A DNA stretch of 64,000 nucleotides. Source: Candidatus Binatia bacterium. GTDB lineage: Bacteria; Desulfobacterota; Binatia; UBA1149; CAITLU01. Below, in pieces: positions 52,749 through 61,939 of the stretch. A model generated the notes under the pieces. That model made no database searches. It saw nothing but the letters and a program-made list of their open reading frames with translations, and was not told the DNA's origin. A program made the position numbers and the translations under genes. The DNA lies in assembly GCA_036493895.1 (NCBI GenBank), contig DASXOZ010000045.1, positions 1 through 64,000 on the forward strand. Direction: 5' to 3'. Numbering within the stretch: the first letter of the stretch is position 1; each line of letters starts with the position of its first letter.

Positions 52749-53612
52749 CTGATTCCCCGATCGATCCGCGACAGGCTTCGCTACTGCGAAATCGGCAGCG
52801 ATCGCCTCGGTCTCGAGCGCTTTCCCGACTTCCTGATCGTCGGCCCCCAGCGCACGGGCACCACGTGGCTGCACCAGATCCTGGTGCGCCATCCCGAGGT
52901 GTTCCTGGCCGAGCCGAAGGAGCTGTACTTCTTCAGCCGCCTGAAGGACCGCACGAGCGAGCGCTTCCAGTCGGCCGAGCTGGACTGGTACCTCGATCAT
53001 TTCCGCATCGGTGCCAAGCGCTGGCTGGCGAGCCAGGCCTGGTCGCTGTCGCACCTGGGCCGTCCGTGGCGACCGCGCATCCGCGGCGAAGCGACGGCGA
53101 GCTACGCGGCGATGGACCTCGACCTCATCGAGGAGATCGCGACGCTGCGCCCCGACGTCAAGGTGCTGCTGATGGTACGCCATCCGGTCGACCGCGCGTG
53201 GTCGCACGCGAAGAAGGATCTCGTGCGCAACCGGCGGCGATCGGCGGCCGCGGTCGGCGACGACGAATGGCGCGCGTTCTTCCGCGATCCCTACCAGCTT
53301 CGCTGTGCGCGCTATGAGCAGAACCTCGCGAACTGGCGCCGCTGTTTTGCTGAATCGTCGGTGTTCGTCGGCACCTTCGAGGAAGTCGAGCAGACGCCCG
53401 TGGAGTTGCTCGGCAGGGTCACGCGCTTTCTCGGCGTGTGCGACGATCCGAAGCTCGTCGATCCGCGGCTGCTGCACAGCGCCGTCAATCCGACCGGACG
53501 CTCGGAAATTCCCGAGCGCCTGCGCGTCTATCTCGAAACGCTGCTCGCCGACGAGATCGAAGGGTGGCGTCGCCTGACCGCCCGGGAGCCCGCCGCGCTG
53601 CACTCCGCGTGA
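52749..53612 (+). CDS. PAPS-dependent sulfotransferase with non-canonical start
   Basis: The P-loop FLIVGPQRTGTTWL lies upstream of the first canonical start in this frame (GTG at 52884), so the protein must begin earlier. No ATG, GTG or TTG exists upstream in the read stretch. The CTG at 52749 lies 9 nt behind GGAGG and gives 287 residues, a normal length; an ATT follows directly at 52752. The 3'-phosphate-binding motif is VRHPVDRAWSHAKKD, and AEPKELYFFS is also typical. It transfers sulfate from PAPS to a carbohydrate or small molecule. An assembly error or a mutated start is the alternative. Confidence 0.85.
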   Translation: MIPRSIRDRLRYCEIGSDRLGLERFPDFLIVGPQRTGTTWLHQILVRHPEVFLAEPKELYFFSRLKDRTSERFQSAELDWYLDHFRIGAKRWLASQAWSLSHLGRPWRPRIRGEATASYAAMDLDLIEEIATLRPDVKVLLMVRHPVDRAWSHAKKDLVRNRRRSAAAVGDDEWRAFFRDPYQLRCARYEQNLANWRRCFAESSVFVGTFEEVEQTPVELLGRVTRFLGVCDDPKLVDPRLLHSAVNPTGRSEIPERLRVYLETLLADEIEGWRRLTAREPAALHSA

Positions 53613-53877
53613 GCTTCGCCTCGGCAGAGCGCAATGAGACGCGTGTCACCAGCAGGCTGCGGAAAAACCCCCTCCCGTCGGCCCGCGCGCCGAAACCTGC
53701 TAGTCTTTAACGCCGCCGCCCGGCAACAATTCCCGACGCGTCTCCACAGAAGGGAGATTACGACTCGCCGTGCGGTGCGTAATACGTGCCTGTCCCGGAT
53801 TTCACGAAATTGTCACACGCACTGCATTTGATCCCGTCTCGCGCTTGGCCGAAACGGTAGACGGAGAGAGCACGGGG

Positions 53878-54573
53878 ATGGACAAGAACGAGTTACTGGC
53901 TTCGAGCGATATTTTCGGCGGTATTTCCGGCCAGGCCAGGCAGCACGTGGCCAACCGGTTGTCGAAGCGCTGCTGCCAGGCCGGCGAAGTGGTCTATCGA
54001 CGCGGCGAGCCCGCGCGAACGTTCTACGGGATCTGCGACGGCCTCGTCCGCTTCAGCGCAGCATCGCCGGGGAGCAAGGACGTCGTTCTCGGTGTTTTCG
54101 GTCCGGGCCAGTGGTTCGGCGAGATCGGCGTCTTCGACGGCGGACCTCGCGCCGTCGATGCGACTGCCGCCGAGACTGCGACCCTGTACGCGCTGGAGCA
54201 GCGCGACCTGCTCGAGCTCTGCCATGAAGAGCCGGGCCTGTTGCTGCGCTTCGTCGAGCGATTCTCGCGCAGCGTGCGCGTCGCCGAGGACAGCATCATC
54301 GATTCGAGCTTCCTGCGTCCCGAGGCTCGCCTGGCCAAACGGCTGCTGGCGTTCTGCGACAACGACGGCTGCATCGAGGCCACCGAGCGCGGCCCTTCGA
54401 TACGCGTCGCCCTCGACGAGGTCGTGAGCATGGCCGGCATCACTCCCGAAAATGCCGGGCGCCAGCTGAAGAGCTGGGAGCGCGACGGTCTGGTCTCGTG
54501 CGATTACGGGCGCGTCGTGCTCGTCGACATTCCGCGCCTGCGGCTCGTCGTCTCGAACACCGCACGCGAGTAA
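53878..54573 (+). CDS. Crp/Fnr-family transcriptional regulator
   Basis: The ATG at 53878, with GGAGAG upstream, gives 231 residues. The N-terminal cyclic-nucleotide-binding-like domain contains GEVVYRRGEPARTFYGICDG and the GPGQWFGEIGVFDGGPRAVDA segment in the place of the phosphate-binding cassette. A dimerisation helix leads to a C-terminal winged HTH (MAGITPENAGRQLKSWERDGLV). The Arg and Glu of the cassette are present (GEIG and PRAV), so cAMP binding is possible. The adjacent amidase 35 bp downstream may be co-transcribed. Confidence 0.92.
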   Translation: MDKNELLASSDIFGGISGQARQHVANRLSKRCCQAGEVVYRRGEPARTFYGICDGLVRFSAASPGSKDVVLGVFGPGQWFGEIGVFDGGPRAVDATAAETATLYALEQRDLLELCHEEPGLLLRFVERFSRSVRVAEDSIIDSSFLRPEARLAKRLLAFCDNDGCIEATERGPSIRVALDEVVSMAGITPENAGRQLKSWERDGLVSCDYGRVVLVDIPRLRLVVSNTARE

Positions 54574-54608
54574 AAAGTCCGCCGCTGCCGCGAACAGGAG
54601 CACTTCGA

Positions 54609-56060
54609 ATGAGCGACCGCTCTGCGGACATTCTCGGCGACCTGGATGCCACCGGACAGGCCGAGTTGGTGCGCAGCGGCCGCGCAACGCCGTCGCAGCT
54701 CGTCGAAGCGGCGATCGCCAGGATCGAAGCGCTCAATCCTTCGCTCAACGCGGTGATCCACAAGCTCTACGACAAGGCGCGCGTCGAAGCCGCGTCGCCG
54801 TCTCTTGCAGACGGGCCCTTTCGCGGAGTTCCGTTTCTCGTCAAGGACGTCCTGTGCCACACGGCCGGCGATCCTTTCCACTGCGGCATGCGCGTGCTTC
54901 GCGACCTCGGCTGGCGCGAACAGCACGACAGCTATCTTGCGGCGCGCTTTCGCAAGGCCGGATTCGTGTTCGTCGGAAAGACCAATACGCCGGAGCTCGC
55001 GTTTGCGCCGACCACCGAGCCGCTGGCTTACGGCCCGTCGCGCAATCCATGGAATACCGACCTTTCGACGAGCGGCTCCAGCGGCGGCGCCGCGGCGGCA
55101 GTGGCATCCGGAATGGTCGCTGCTGCGCACGGCAACGACATGGGCGGATCGATCCGCACTCCGGCCAGCGTCTGCGGCCTCGTCGGACTGAAGCCGACGC
55201 GCGCGAGATCGACGCTCGGCCCCGGATTCGGCGAGTTCTGGTGGGCCACGACGCACGAGCACGCACTCACGCGCAGCGTGCGCGACAGCGCGGGCATCCT
55301 CGATGCGATCCGCGGCCCGGCGCCGGGCGATCCGTACACGGCGCCGGCGCCGGAACGCCCCTACGCGCAGGAAGTCGGCCGCGATCCCGGGCGCCTGCGC
55401 ATCGGCATCCACACGATCCGGCCGGGAATCGGCACACCCGCTCATCCCGATTGCGTTCGCGCGGTCGAGGAGACCGCACGCGTGCTCGAGGGCCTCGGCC
55501 ACATCGTCGAACAGAGCGCTCCGGATTTCCGCGTGAGCGAAGACAACGCGGTATTCACGATGTTCACGACGTCGATCGCGCGCGACATCGATCGCTGGTC
55601 GTCGCGCATCGGCCGCACGATCTCGCTGGAGGAGATCGAGCCGACCAATGCCCTGGCCGTGGAAATCGGAAGAAGCACGAGCGCGACGCAATACGTCGAA
55701 GCCACCGAAAACCTGCAACGCGATGCGCGAACGCTCGCGTCGTGGTGGGCCGGCGGTTTCGACATCCTGCTGACGCCGACTCTTGCCGAGCCGCCGTGGC
55801 CGATCGGTCCGCTCGGGCCCGGCGGCGCCGAGCCGATGGAAACCATCCGTCGCTGGACGGTCTACAGTCCGTTCTGCATGCCGTTCAACATGAGCGGCCA
55901 GCCTGCGGTCTCCTTGCCGCTGTCCTGGAACGACGACGGACTTCCGATCGGAGTCCAGGCGGTGGCCGCGTACGGCCGCGAAGACCTGCTCATCCGCCTA
56001 GGCTGCCAGCTCGAGCAGGCGTTGCCGTGGAAGCATCGCGTGCCGGGCGTGCACGCATAG
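54609..56060 (+). CDS. Amidase-signature hydrolase
   Basis: 483 residues, typical length. The Ser-cis-Ser-Lys triad is complete: K79 in FLVKDVL, S157 in TSGSSGG and nucleophile S181 in DMGGSIRTPA. The Gly/Ser-rich signature STSGSSGGAAAAVASG and the later GLVGLKPTRAR segment are diagnostic. These enzymes hydrolyse carboxylic amides. GatA is excluded by the absence of GatB/GatC neighbours and by the tail sequence, but the substrate is unknown. The Crp/Fnr gene lies 35 bp upstream in the same orientation. Confidence 0.92.
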   Translation: MSDRSADILGDLDATGQAELVRSGRATPSQLVEAAIARIEALNPSLNAVIHKLYDKARVEAASPSLADGPFRGVPFLVKDVLCHTAGDPFHCGMRVLRDLGWREQHDSYLAARFRKAGFVFVGKTNTPELAFAPTTEPLAYGPSRNPWNTDLSTSGSSGGAAAAVASGMVAAAHGNDMGGSIRTPASVCGLVGLKPTRARSTLGPGFGEFWWATTHEHALTRSVRDSAGILDAIRGPAPGDPYTAPAPERPYAQEVGRDPGRLRIGIHTIRPGIGTPAHPDCVRAVEETARVLEGLGHIVEQSAPDFRVSEDNAVFTMFTTSIARDIDRWSSRIGRTISLEEIEPTNALAVEIGRSTSATQYVEATENLQRDARTLASWWAGGFDILLTPTLAEPPWPIGPLGPGGAEPMETIRRWTVYSPFCMPFNMSGQPAVSLPLSWNDDGLPIGVQAVAAYGREDLLIRLGCQLEQALPWKHRVPGVHA

Positions 56061-56124
56061 AAAAGACGCTCGACCCCCCCCCAGCCGGGGAGGCGCACTG
56101 ATCCCGCACCCCGCAGATTCGCCA

Positions 56125-56157
56125 TTGACGCTGCACGACCGGGCTTCTATGTAGAAT
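56125..56157 (+). promoter_or_regulatory. Possible sigma-70-type promoter of the penicillin-acylase gene
   Basis: TTGACG (56125-56130) is a good -35 box. Seventeen bases later TATGTA (56148) overlaps TAGAAT (56152-56157), either of which could act as a -10 box. The gene's GGGAGG ribosome site follows. The match is moderate. Confidence 0.4.
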
Positions 56158-56213
56158 CCCTCGTGCAGTCCGCTGCTTGCGGACCGCACCGGCCCAGGGA
56201 GGAGACCGTCCAG

Positions 56214-59200
56214 ATGAAACCGATTCCTGCCGGGAGACCATCCCGGCGCGCCGCATTCGTGTGCGCCGCGCTGCTGCCGCTCGTGGCGTCGAGCGCTTTT
56301 GCCGCCGCGTCGATTTTCCGCGAGCCGGCCTGGGGCCTTCCCCACATCTACGGCGACACCGACCTCGACCTTGCCTACGAGAACGGCCGCGAGATCTCCA
56401 AGGACCGCCTCGCCCAGCTCATCCTGCTCGCCCGCGCCGGCCGCGGCACGCTCGCGCAGGCGTTCGGCCTTCTCGACCCGAGCTTCGTCGACAGCGACAT
56501 CGAGACGCGTCTTTCCGGCTACACGTCGAAGGAATACCAGGCGATGTTCGCGAAGCTGCCGCCTTCCGCGCAGGCTTACCTGCTGCGGTACTGCGACGGC
56601 GTCAACGACACGATCGAGGCGGCGCTCGCGTCGCCGACCGGCACGGCCGGAGACTTGAGGCCGATCGAAGTGACGGTGCTTTCCGGCCTTCCGGGAACCA
56701 ACCTGAGCTCCGATCTTTTCGGCAACGCGACGAACCTGTCCGACCAGGTCGACCCATATTACAAAGCGCCGGGCGGCGCAGATCCGGCTCGCCCGAACGG
56801 CGGCTACCAGTTCACGCCGGAGATGGCGCTGGCGGTCGGCGTACTCGAGGTGCGCAACTTCGGGCTCAATACTTTCCAGGAAGAGAACCGCCTGTCCGAA
56901 TTGCTCGCCCTGCAGAATGCGCACGGGCAGGCAACCGGCGAGCAGCTCTGGCACGACTACAACTTCCTCGTCGATCCGCTCGCGCCGTCGTCGGTGCCCG
57001 ATCCGCAGTCTCCCGGCTACGGCGGCCCCCTTGCACAGGCGAACGATCCGAAGAGCGCAATGCTCGAGGCGCGCGCGCTTGCCGACGCCTCCACTCGCTG
57101 GAAGGGCCGCGACTGGGAAGCATCCGCCGAAGAGATCCACGCGCGTGCGGCCAGCCGCGAAGCGCTGCTGAAAAAGTGGAGCGCGTGGCCCAAGCTCGGC
57201 AGCTACGGCTGGATCATTTCCGCCGACCGCTCCCAGACGGGGCACCCGTGGCTCGGCGGCTTTCCGCAGACCGGAATCCAGACTCCGTCGCTGATGCACT
57301 ACGTCGAGAACCGCAGCGGCGAAGGCATCTCCGGCAACGGCATGGAGTTCGTCGGCGCGCCGTACGTGCTGATCGGCCACACCGACTCGGTCTCGTACAC
57401 GACGACCACCGCCCAGCTGCGCGTCATCGACAGCTTCTTCGAGCAGGTGATCGCCGAGAACGTCGACGCTGCACGCTACAACGACCAGGGCACGCCGGCT
57501 GCGATGAGCAAGCGCACCGAGAACATCATCCAGGGAGGCGTCCCGCCGACCAACGTGCCGAAGGTGTTCTGGCGCACCCACGAGCGCGGCGGCAACGGAG
57601 GATCGCGCGCGGTGCTCGATTTCGTCGGCGATGCCGAAGGCACCGCCGAGAGCGGATCGACGACGACACTCGTCGACAACCAGGCTTCCTTCGCACCGGC
57701 GCTGGTGGGCGGCTACGTGATGATCACCGACGGCGCAGGCGCAGGCCAGGTGCGCCTCGTCTCGGCGGCATCCGGTACGACGTTGTCGGTATCGAGCCCG
57801 TTTACCACGGCGCCCGGCGCCGGCTCGGTGTACGTTGCCGCCGGCAGCGGCAAGAACATCACCGCGGTCGCCTACGACAGCGGCGCGTGGATGGAGGAAT
57901 CGACTACCGCCTACGCGTTCTCGCTGTTCCAGAAGGCGCACAACGTCATGGAGATGCGCGCCGCCGTGCGCCTGATCCCGAGCACGCACAACTTCTTCGC
58001 CGCCGACAACAAGACCTTCAACGGCGTCGGCACCGCCGCTTCCTACGGCAACATCGGCTACTGGTCATCCGGGTACTCGCGCATCCGCCAGGACGCTTCG
58101 GATCCGGAAATGCCGCTGGACGGAACCGGACCTAATCCGCTCGTCGTCGCCGAAGGCACGCTTTCGGCGGCAACGGCGACCACCGCAGCGGACAGCGTCG
58201 CATCGTTCGGCAGCTTCGCGCCCGATCCGGTCAACCACCGCTACGACAATCCGGGCAGCGTCGGGCACGAGTACGTGATCTCGATCGTCAGCGGCACCGG
58301 CGCCAAGCAGAGCCGGCGCATCGTCTCGAGCACGGCCAACGCGGTCACGGTGGAATACCCGTGGGGCGCGGTTCCGGCCGCGGGCGACCACTACGAGATC
58401 TACGAAATCGTCGGCATGCCCGAGGCCGTCAACCCGAGCCAGGGATACGTCGCGAACTGGAACAACAAGGCCGCGTGGTCCGACCTCGGCGACGATTTCG
58501 GCCGCGAGCACCGCGTGACGTTCATCCTCGAGCGCCTGGCGGCCGACGCGAACTGGACCCGCGACAAGCAGCGCCAGCTCAACAAGGACGTTGCCGGGAC
58601 CGACAGCCGCGGCAAGCTCGGCCGCCAGCTCGTTCCGCGCATCCGCGAGGCGGTCGACGCCGCCGGCGACGGCGGCAATCCGGCAGTCGACACCGTCCTG
58701 GCTGCGCTCGAGGCCCACAACGGCGCCCCGCACTTCGGTCGCTACTTCGACGATCCGGTGACCGCGACGACGACGGCCGGAGAGCCGGTCTTCCTCGACA
58801 CGCTGATCAACAACCTGGCCACGACGATCTACGGCGACGAGTACGCCGGCGCGCTGGCAGTGCCCACCGGAGAGCGCGCGCTGGCGCTGGTGATCCACGC
58901 GATCGACTCGGCCGATCACACTCCGGCCAACGCGTACCAGCAGCAGTACGGCGGCGACTACTTCAACGGCAGCGACTGGAAAGTCGTCGTGCGCGACGCG
59001 TTCTCGACGCTTGCCAGCGGCGGTATTCCCGCGCCGGCAGCGCGAGGCCAGTCGCACTACGATCATCCGCTCGCACCGCTCGACAGCGCGCTTTCGTTCA
59101 CGCCGACGCCGTTCGGAAACCGCGGCACCTGGGAGCAGATCGTCGAGAGCGGACCCACCATCAAGGGTGAGTTCATGTTCCCGCTCGGCCAAAGCGGCAC

Positions 59201-60035
59201 GATTCGCGGAAGCTTCTCGGCCATTCCGCCGTCGCTGACCGTCAAGTCGATCGATCCCAACGTCACCAGCCTGCAGCCGCTCTGGCGCGACTGGCGTTTC
59301 CTGCCGATGCTGCACGTCTCCCAGGACCTGGCTTCCGGCAGCGTCGATGCGGACGGGGACGGGGTCGCCGACGCGTTCGAGCGCTACTATTTCAACTCGA
59401 CGGCTGCCGACGACAAGGCCAACAGCGACGGCGACGGCGCCACGCTGCTGCAGGAATACCTGCACGGCACCGATCCGACCGATGCCGACACGGACAACGA
59501 CGGCCTGGAAGACGGGTTCGACGGCCTCGACCAGGACCGCCAGGGCAGCGGCTTCCAGTCGATGAAGGCCGAGTTCCGCCTGAACGGAACCCAGGACAGC
59601 TTCCTTCTCGTCGGCCGCTTCGGCACCGGGCCTTTCGTCTTCGACGAGTCGGTGGACACCGTCCTGGTCAGCGTCCGGACGATCAACGATGCGGCGCTCG
59701 TTTCGGCGACGCTGCCGCCGGGAAGCCTGACGGCCGACGGGCTCAAGTACTCGCTGAAGGATCCGGCCGGAGTAAATGGCGGCATCTCGCTGTTCGCGCT
59801 CAAGCTCGGCGACTCGCCCGAAAAACCGGCCTCGCTCAAGCTGAGGACGATCCACGAGGACCTGCCGGGTGTCGCAACGTCGGGAGTGCCGGTCTACCAG
59901 ATCAGCGTCACGCTGCACCACGCAGCCGACAACAGCGATCGCAAGATCCTCGACGCGCGGCCGTGGACCGCTTCGCCGCGCATTACCCGCGCGCAGTCGA
60001 CGCTGCCGACCGGCTCGGTGCCGGTCTATCACTGA
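56214..60035 (+). CDS. Very large secreted penicillin-acylase-family (Ntn) hydrolase with Ca-binding tail
   Basis: 1,273 residues from an ATG behind GGGAGG. The signal peptide ends near residue 28 (SSAFAAAS). The family opening IFREPAWGLPHIYGDTDLDL is present. The processing site and N-terminal nucleophile are probably S330 in KLGSYGWIISADRSQTG (usually GSNAW). Inside the beta-chain two copies of an 'SGxxxTLVDxxASF ... GTGAxQxRxI ... VxxPW/PF' segment occur near 475-545 and 645-735. Near 1045-1110 Asp-rich loops (DADGDGVADAFE; TDADTDNDGLEDGF) resemble thrombospondin type-3 Ca-binding repeats. Typical penicillin or AHL acylases are 750-850 residues, so this is greatly enlarged. It probably hydrolyses amides such as N-acyl compounds outside the cytoplasm; the substrate is unknown. 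Confidence 0.88.
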   Translation: MKPIPAGRPSRRAAFVCAALLPLVASSAFAAASIFREPAWGLPHIYGDTDLDLAYENGREISKDRLAQLILLARAGRGTLAQAFGLLDPSFVDSDIETRLSGYTSKEYQAMFAKLPPSAQAYLLRYCDGVNDTIEAALASPTGTAGDLRPIEVTVLSGLPGTNLSSDLFGNATNLSDQVDPYYKAPGGADPARPNGGYQFTPEMALAVGVLEVRNFGLNTFQEENRLSELLALQNAHGQATGEQLWHDYNFLVDPLAPSSVPDPQSPGYGGPLAQANDPKSAMLEARALADASTRWKGRDWEASAEEIHARAASREALLKKWSAWPKLGSYGWIISADRSQTGHPWLGGFPQTGIQTPSLMHYVENRSGEGISGNGMEFVGAPYVLIGHTDSVSYTTTTAQLRVIDSFFEQVIAENVDAARYNDQGTPAAMSKRTENIIQGGVPPTNVPKVFWRTHERGGNGGSRAVLDFVGDAEGTAESGSTTTLVDNQASFAPALVGGYVMITDGAGAGQVRLVSAASGTTLSVSSPFTTAPGAGSVYVAAGSGKNITAVAYDSGAWMEESTTAYAFSLFQKAHNVMEMRAAVRLIPSTHNFFAADNKTFNGVGTAASYGNIGYWSSGYSRIRQDASDPEMPLDGTGPNPLVVAEGTLSAATATTAADSVASFGSFAPDPVNHRYDNPGSVGHEYVISIVSGTGAKQSRRIVSSTANAVTVEYPWGAVPAAGDHYEIYEIVGMPEAVNPSQGYVANWNNKAAWSDLGDDFGREHRVTFILERLAADANWTRDKQRQLNKDVAGTDSRGKLGRQLVPRIREAVDAAGDGGNPAVDTVLAALEAHNGAPHFGRYFDDPVTATTTAGEPVFLDTLINNLATTIYGDEYAGALAVPTGERALALVIHAIDSADHTPANAYQQQYGGDYFNGSDWKVVVRDAFSTLASGGIPAPAARGQSHYDHPLAPLDSALSFTPTPFGNRGTWEQIVESGPTIKGEFMFPLGQSGTIRGSFSAIPPSLTVKSIDPNVTSLQPLWRDWRFLPMLHVSQDLASGSVDADGDGVADAFERYYFNSTAADDKANSDGDGATLLQEYLHGTDPTDADTDNDGLEDGFDGLDQDRQGSGFQSMKAEFRLNGTQDSFLLVGRFGTGPFVFDESVDTVLVSVRTINDAALVSATLPPGSLTADGLKYSLKDPAGVNGGISLFALKLGDSPEKPASLKLRTIHEDLPGVATSGVPVYQISVTLHHAADNSDRKILDARPWTASPRITRAQSTLPTGSVPVYH

Positions 60036-60042
60036 GAAAACC

Positions 60043-60080
60043 GGGACAGGTACGTAGCTCGTTCCCTCCGTACCTGTCCC
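60043..60080. repeat. GGGACAGGTACG inverted repeat after the acylase gene
   Basis: A perfect 12-bp inverted repeat (GGGACAGGTACG and CGTACCTGTCCC) with a 14-nt loop lies between convergent stop codons. The core resembles the GGGGTCAGGCACC element found at 11162 and 19104 (9 of 12 positions agree). It may serve as terminator. It also marks the point where base composition changes. Confidence 0.75.
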
Positions 60081-60084
60081 GCCT

Positions 60085-61758
60085 TCATGCGGTGAGCTTG
60101 CGGTAGCGGATGCGGTGGGGCGTGTCGGCGTCGGCGCCGAGGCGGCGGTGGCGGTCGGCTTCGTAATCCTGGTAGTTGCCCTCGAACCACACGGCACGCG
60201 AGTCGCCTTCGAACGCGAGCATGTGCGTCGCGATGCGGTCGAGGAACCAGCGGTCGTGGCTGATCACGACGGCGCAGCCGGCGAAATTCACCAGCGCTTC
60301 CTCGAGCGCTCGCAGGGTATCGACGTCGAGGTCATTTGTCGGCTCGTCCAGCAGCAACAGGTTGCTGCCTTTTTTCAACAGCTCCGCGAGATGCACGCGG
60401 TTCCGTTCACCGCCCGACAGCGAGCCGACCTTCCGCTGTTGTGCCGCGCCTTTGAAATTGAACCAGGACACGTAGGCGCGAGACGCGACTTTTCGCTTGC
60501 CCAGCTCGATCTCGTCGTGACCGCCTGAAATCTGGGCCCAGACGCTCTTGTCGGGATCAAGCGCATCGCGACTCTGATCGACGTAGCCGATCTGAACGGT
60601 TTCTCCAATCTTCAACGTACCGCTGTCGGGCTTTTCCTGGCCGGTGATCATTCGGAACAGCGTCGTCTTGCCGGCGCCGTTTGGCCCAATGATGCCGACG
60701 ATACCGCCGCGCGGCAGCGTGAAGTCGAGACCGTCGATCAGCAGATTATCTCCGTAGCCCTTGCGCAGACCGCGCGCCGCGACGACGGTGTCGCCAAGAC
60801 GGGGGCCGGGGGCGATAAAGATTTCAGCGGCTTCAATTTTTTGCGCCGTGTCTTCGCGTAACAGTTCTTCGTACGCGTTCAGGCGCGCTTTGCCTTTCGC
60901 CTGACGCGCGCGCGCCGACATCCGAATCCATTCAAGCTCGCGCTCCAGCGTTCGCTGACGGCGGGTTTCAGTTTTTTCCTCCTGGGCCAGGCGGTTCTGT
61001 TTCTGCTCGAGCCACGAGGAATAGTTGCCTTCCCAGGGAATGCCGCGGCCGCGATCCAGTTCGAGAATCCAGCCGGCAACGTTGTCGAGGAAGTAGCGAT
61101 CGTGTGTCACCGCCACGACCGTGCCCGCATAGTCCTTCAGGAAGCGCTCGAGCCAGGCGACCGATTCCGCGTCGAGATGGTTGGTGGGCTCGTCGAGCAG
61201 CAACAGATCGGGCGACTGCAGCAGCAGTCGGCACAGCGCCACGCGGCGGCGTTCACCGCCCGACAGTTTCGATACCTCGGCGTCGGCAGGCGGCAGCCGA
61301 AGCGCGTCCATAGCCAGCTCGAGCCGCGAATCAAGGTCCCAGGCGTTCGACGCCTCGATCTTGTCTTGAATCTTCGACTGTTCGTCGAGGACCTTGTCCA
61401 TCTCTTCGGGTGACAGATCCTCTCCGAGCTTGGCGTTGACCTCATCGTACCGCGCCAGCAGTGCCTTGATCGGCGCGACGCCTTCTTCGACGTTCCCGCG
61501 CACATCCTTCGCGGGATCGAGCCGTGGCTCCTGGTGAAGAAAGCCGACTGAAATGCCGGAGGCGGGAAAGGCTTCGCCGATGAAACTGGTGTCCTCGCCG
61601 GCCATGACCTTCAGCAACGAGCTTTTCCCGGCGCCGTTCAGACCGAGCACGCCGATCTTCGCGCCGAAATAAAAAGAGAGCCAGATGTCTTCGAGTACTT
61701 TGGTGTCGGGCGCGTGCACCTTCCCGAGACCCTTCATCGTGTAGATAAATTGGGGCAT
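60085..61758 (-). CDS. ettA: EttA, ABC-F translational throttle ATPase
   Basis: 557 residues, the EttA length. Two ABC domains are joined by the P-site tRNA-interaction linker. Walker A sites are GLNGAGKS (39-46) and GPNGAGKT. Signatures are [16 protein letters not shown] and [15 protein letters not shown]. The two Walker B motifs are [12 protein letters not shown] and [12 protein letters not shown], characteristic of ABC-F proteins; no transmembrane region exists. EttA binds the ribosomal E site and gates elongation according to ATP/ADP ratio. G+C content is visibly lower than to the left of 60 kb. Confidence 0.95.
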   Translation of the reverse strand: MPQFIYTMKGLGKVHAPDTKVLEDIWLSFYFGAKIGVLGLNGAGKSSLLKVMAGEDTSFIGEAFPASGISVGFLHQEPRLDPAKDVRGNVEEGVAPIKALLARYDEVNAKLGEDLSPEEMDKVLDEQSKIQDKIEASNAWDLDSRLELAMDALRLPPADAEVSKLSGGERRRVALCRLLLQSPDLLLLDEPTNHLDAESVAWLERFLKDYAGTVVAVTHDRYFLDNVAGWILELDRGRGIPWEGNYSSWLEQKQNRLAQEEKTETRRQRTLERELEWIRMSARARQAKGKARLNAYEELLREDTAQKIEAAEIFIAPGPRLGDTVVAARGLRKGYGDNLLIDGLDFTLPRGGIVGIIGPNGAGKTTLFRMITGQEKPDSGTLKIGETVQIGYVDQSRDALDPDKSVWAQISGGHDEIELGKRKVASRAYVSWFNFKGAAQQRKVGSLSGGERNRVHLAELLKKGSNLLLLDEPTNDLDVDTLRALEEALVNFAGCAVVISHDRWFLDRIATHMLAFEGDSRAVWFEGNYQDYEADRHRRLGADADTPHRIRYRKLTA

Positions 61759-61939
61759 AGTGTCGTGAGATTGCAGACTGTAGATTTCGAATGTCAGATT
61801 AGAGGGAACTGCTAGGCGGCGACAACAACCACACCCGCGACCCTAGAGCGTACAATCTCCGTCCGGAACGTGCAACCCTGGCTGACGAAGGGCCAATCGG
61901 TTTGAAATCTGCGATCTGCAATCAGAAATCAGCAGTCTC
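61759..61939. other. Divergent ettA/dinB intergenic region with AATCTG-type repeats
   Basis: The region holds imperfect repeats of AATCTG(C/A)AATC on both sides. Near dinB it reads GAAATCTGCGATCTGCAATC and then AGAAATCAGCAGTC (61902-61937). Near ettA the complementary strand has AATCTGACATTCGAAATCT and TGCAATCT (61768-61800). No start-proximal Shine-Dalgarno or clear promoter was found. Confidence 0.55.

Noticed and set aside
53613..53877. tRNA or Crp-binding palindrome before the Crp/Fnr gene
   Set aside because: No cloverleaf could be drawn, and TTGTCACACG is not matched by an inverted partner at the TGTGA-N6-TCACA spacing.
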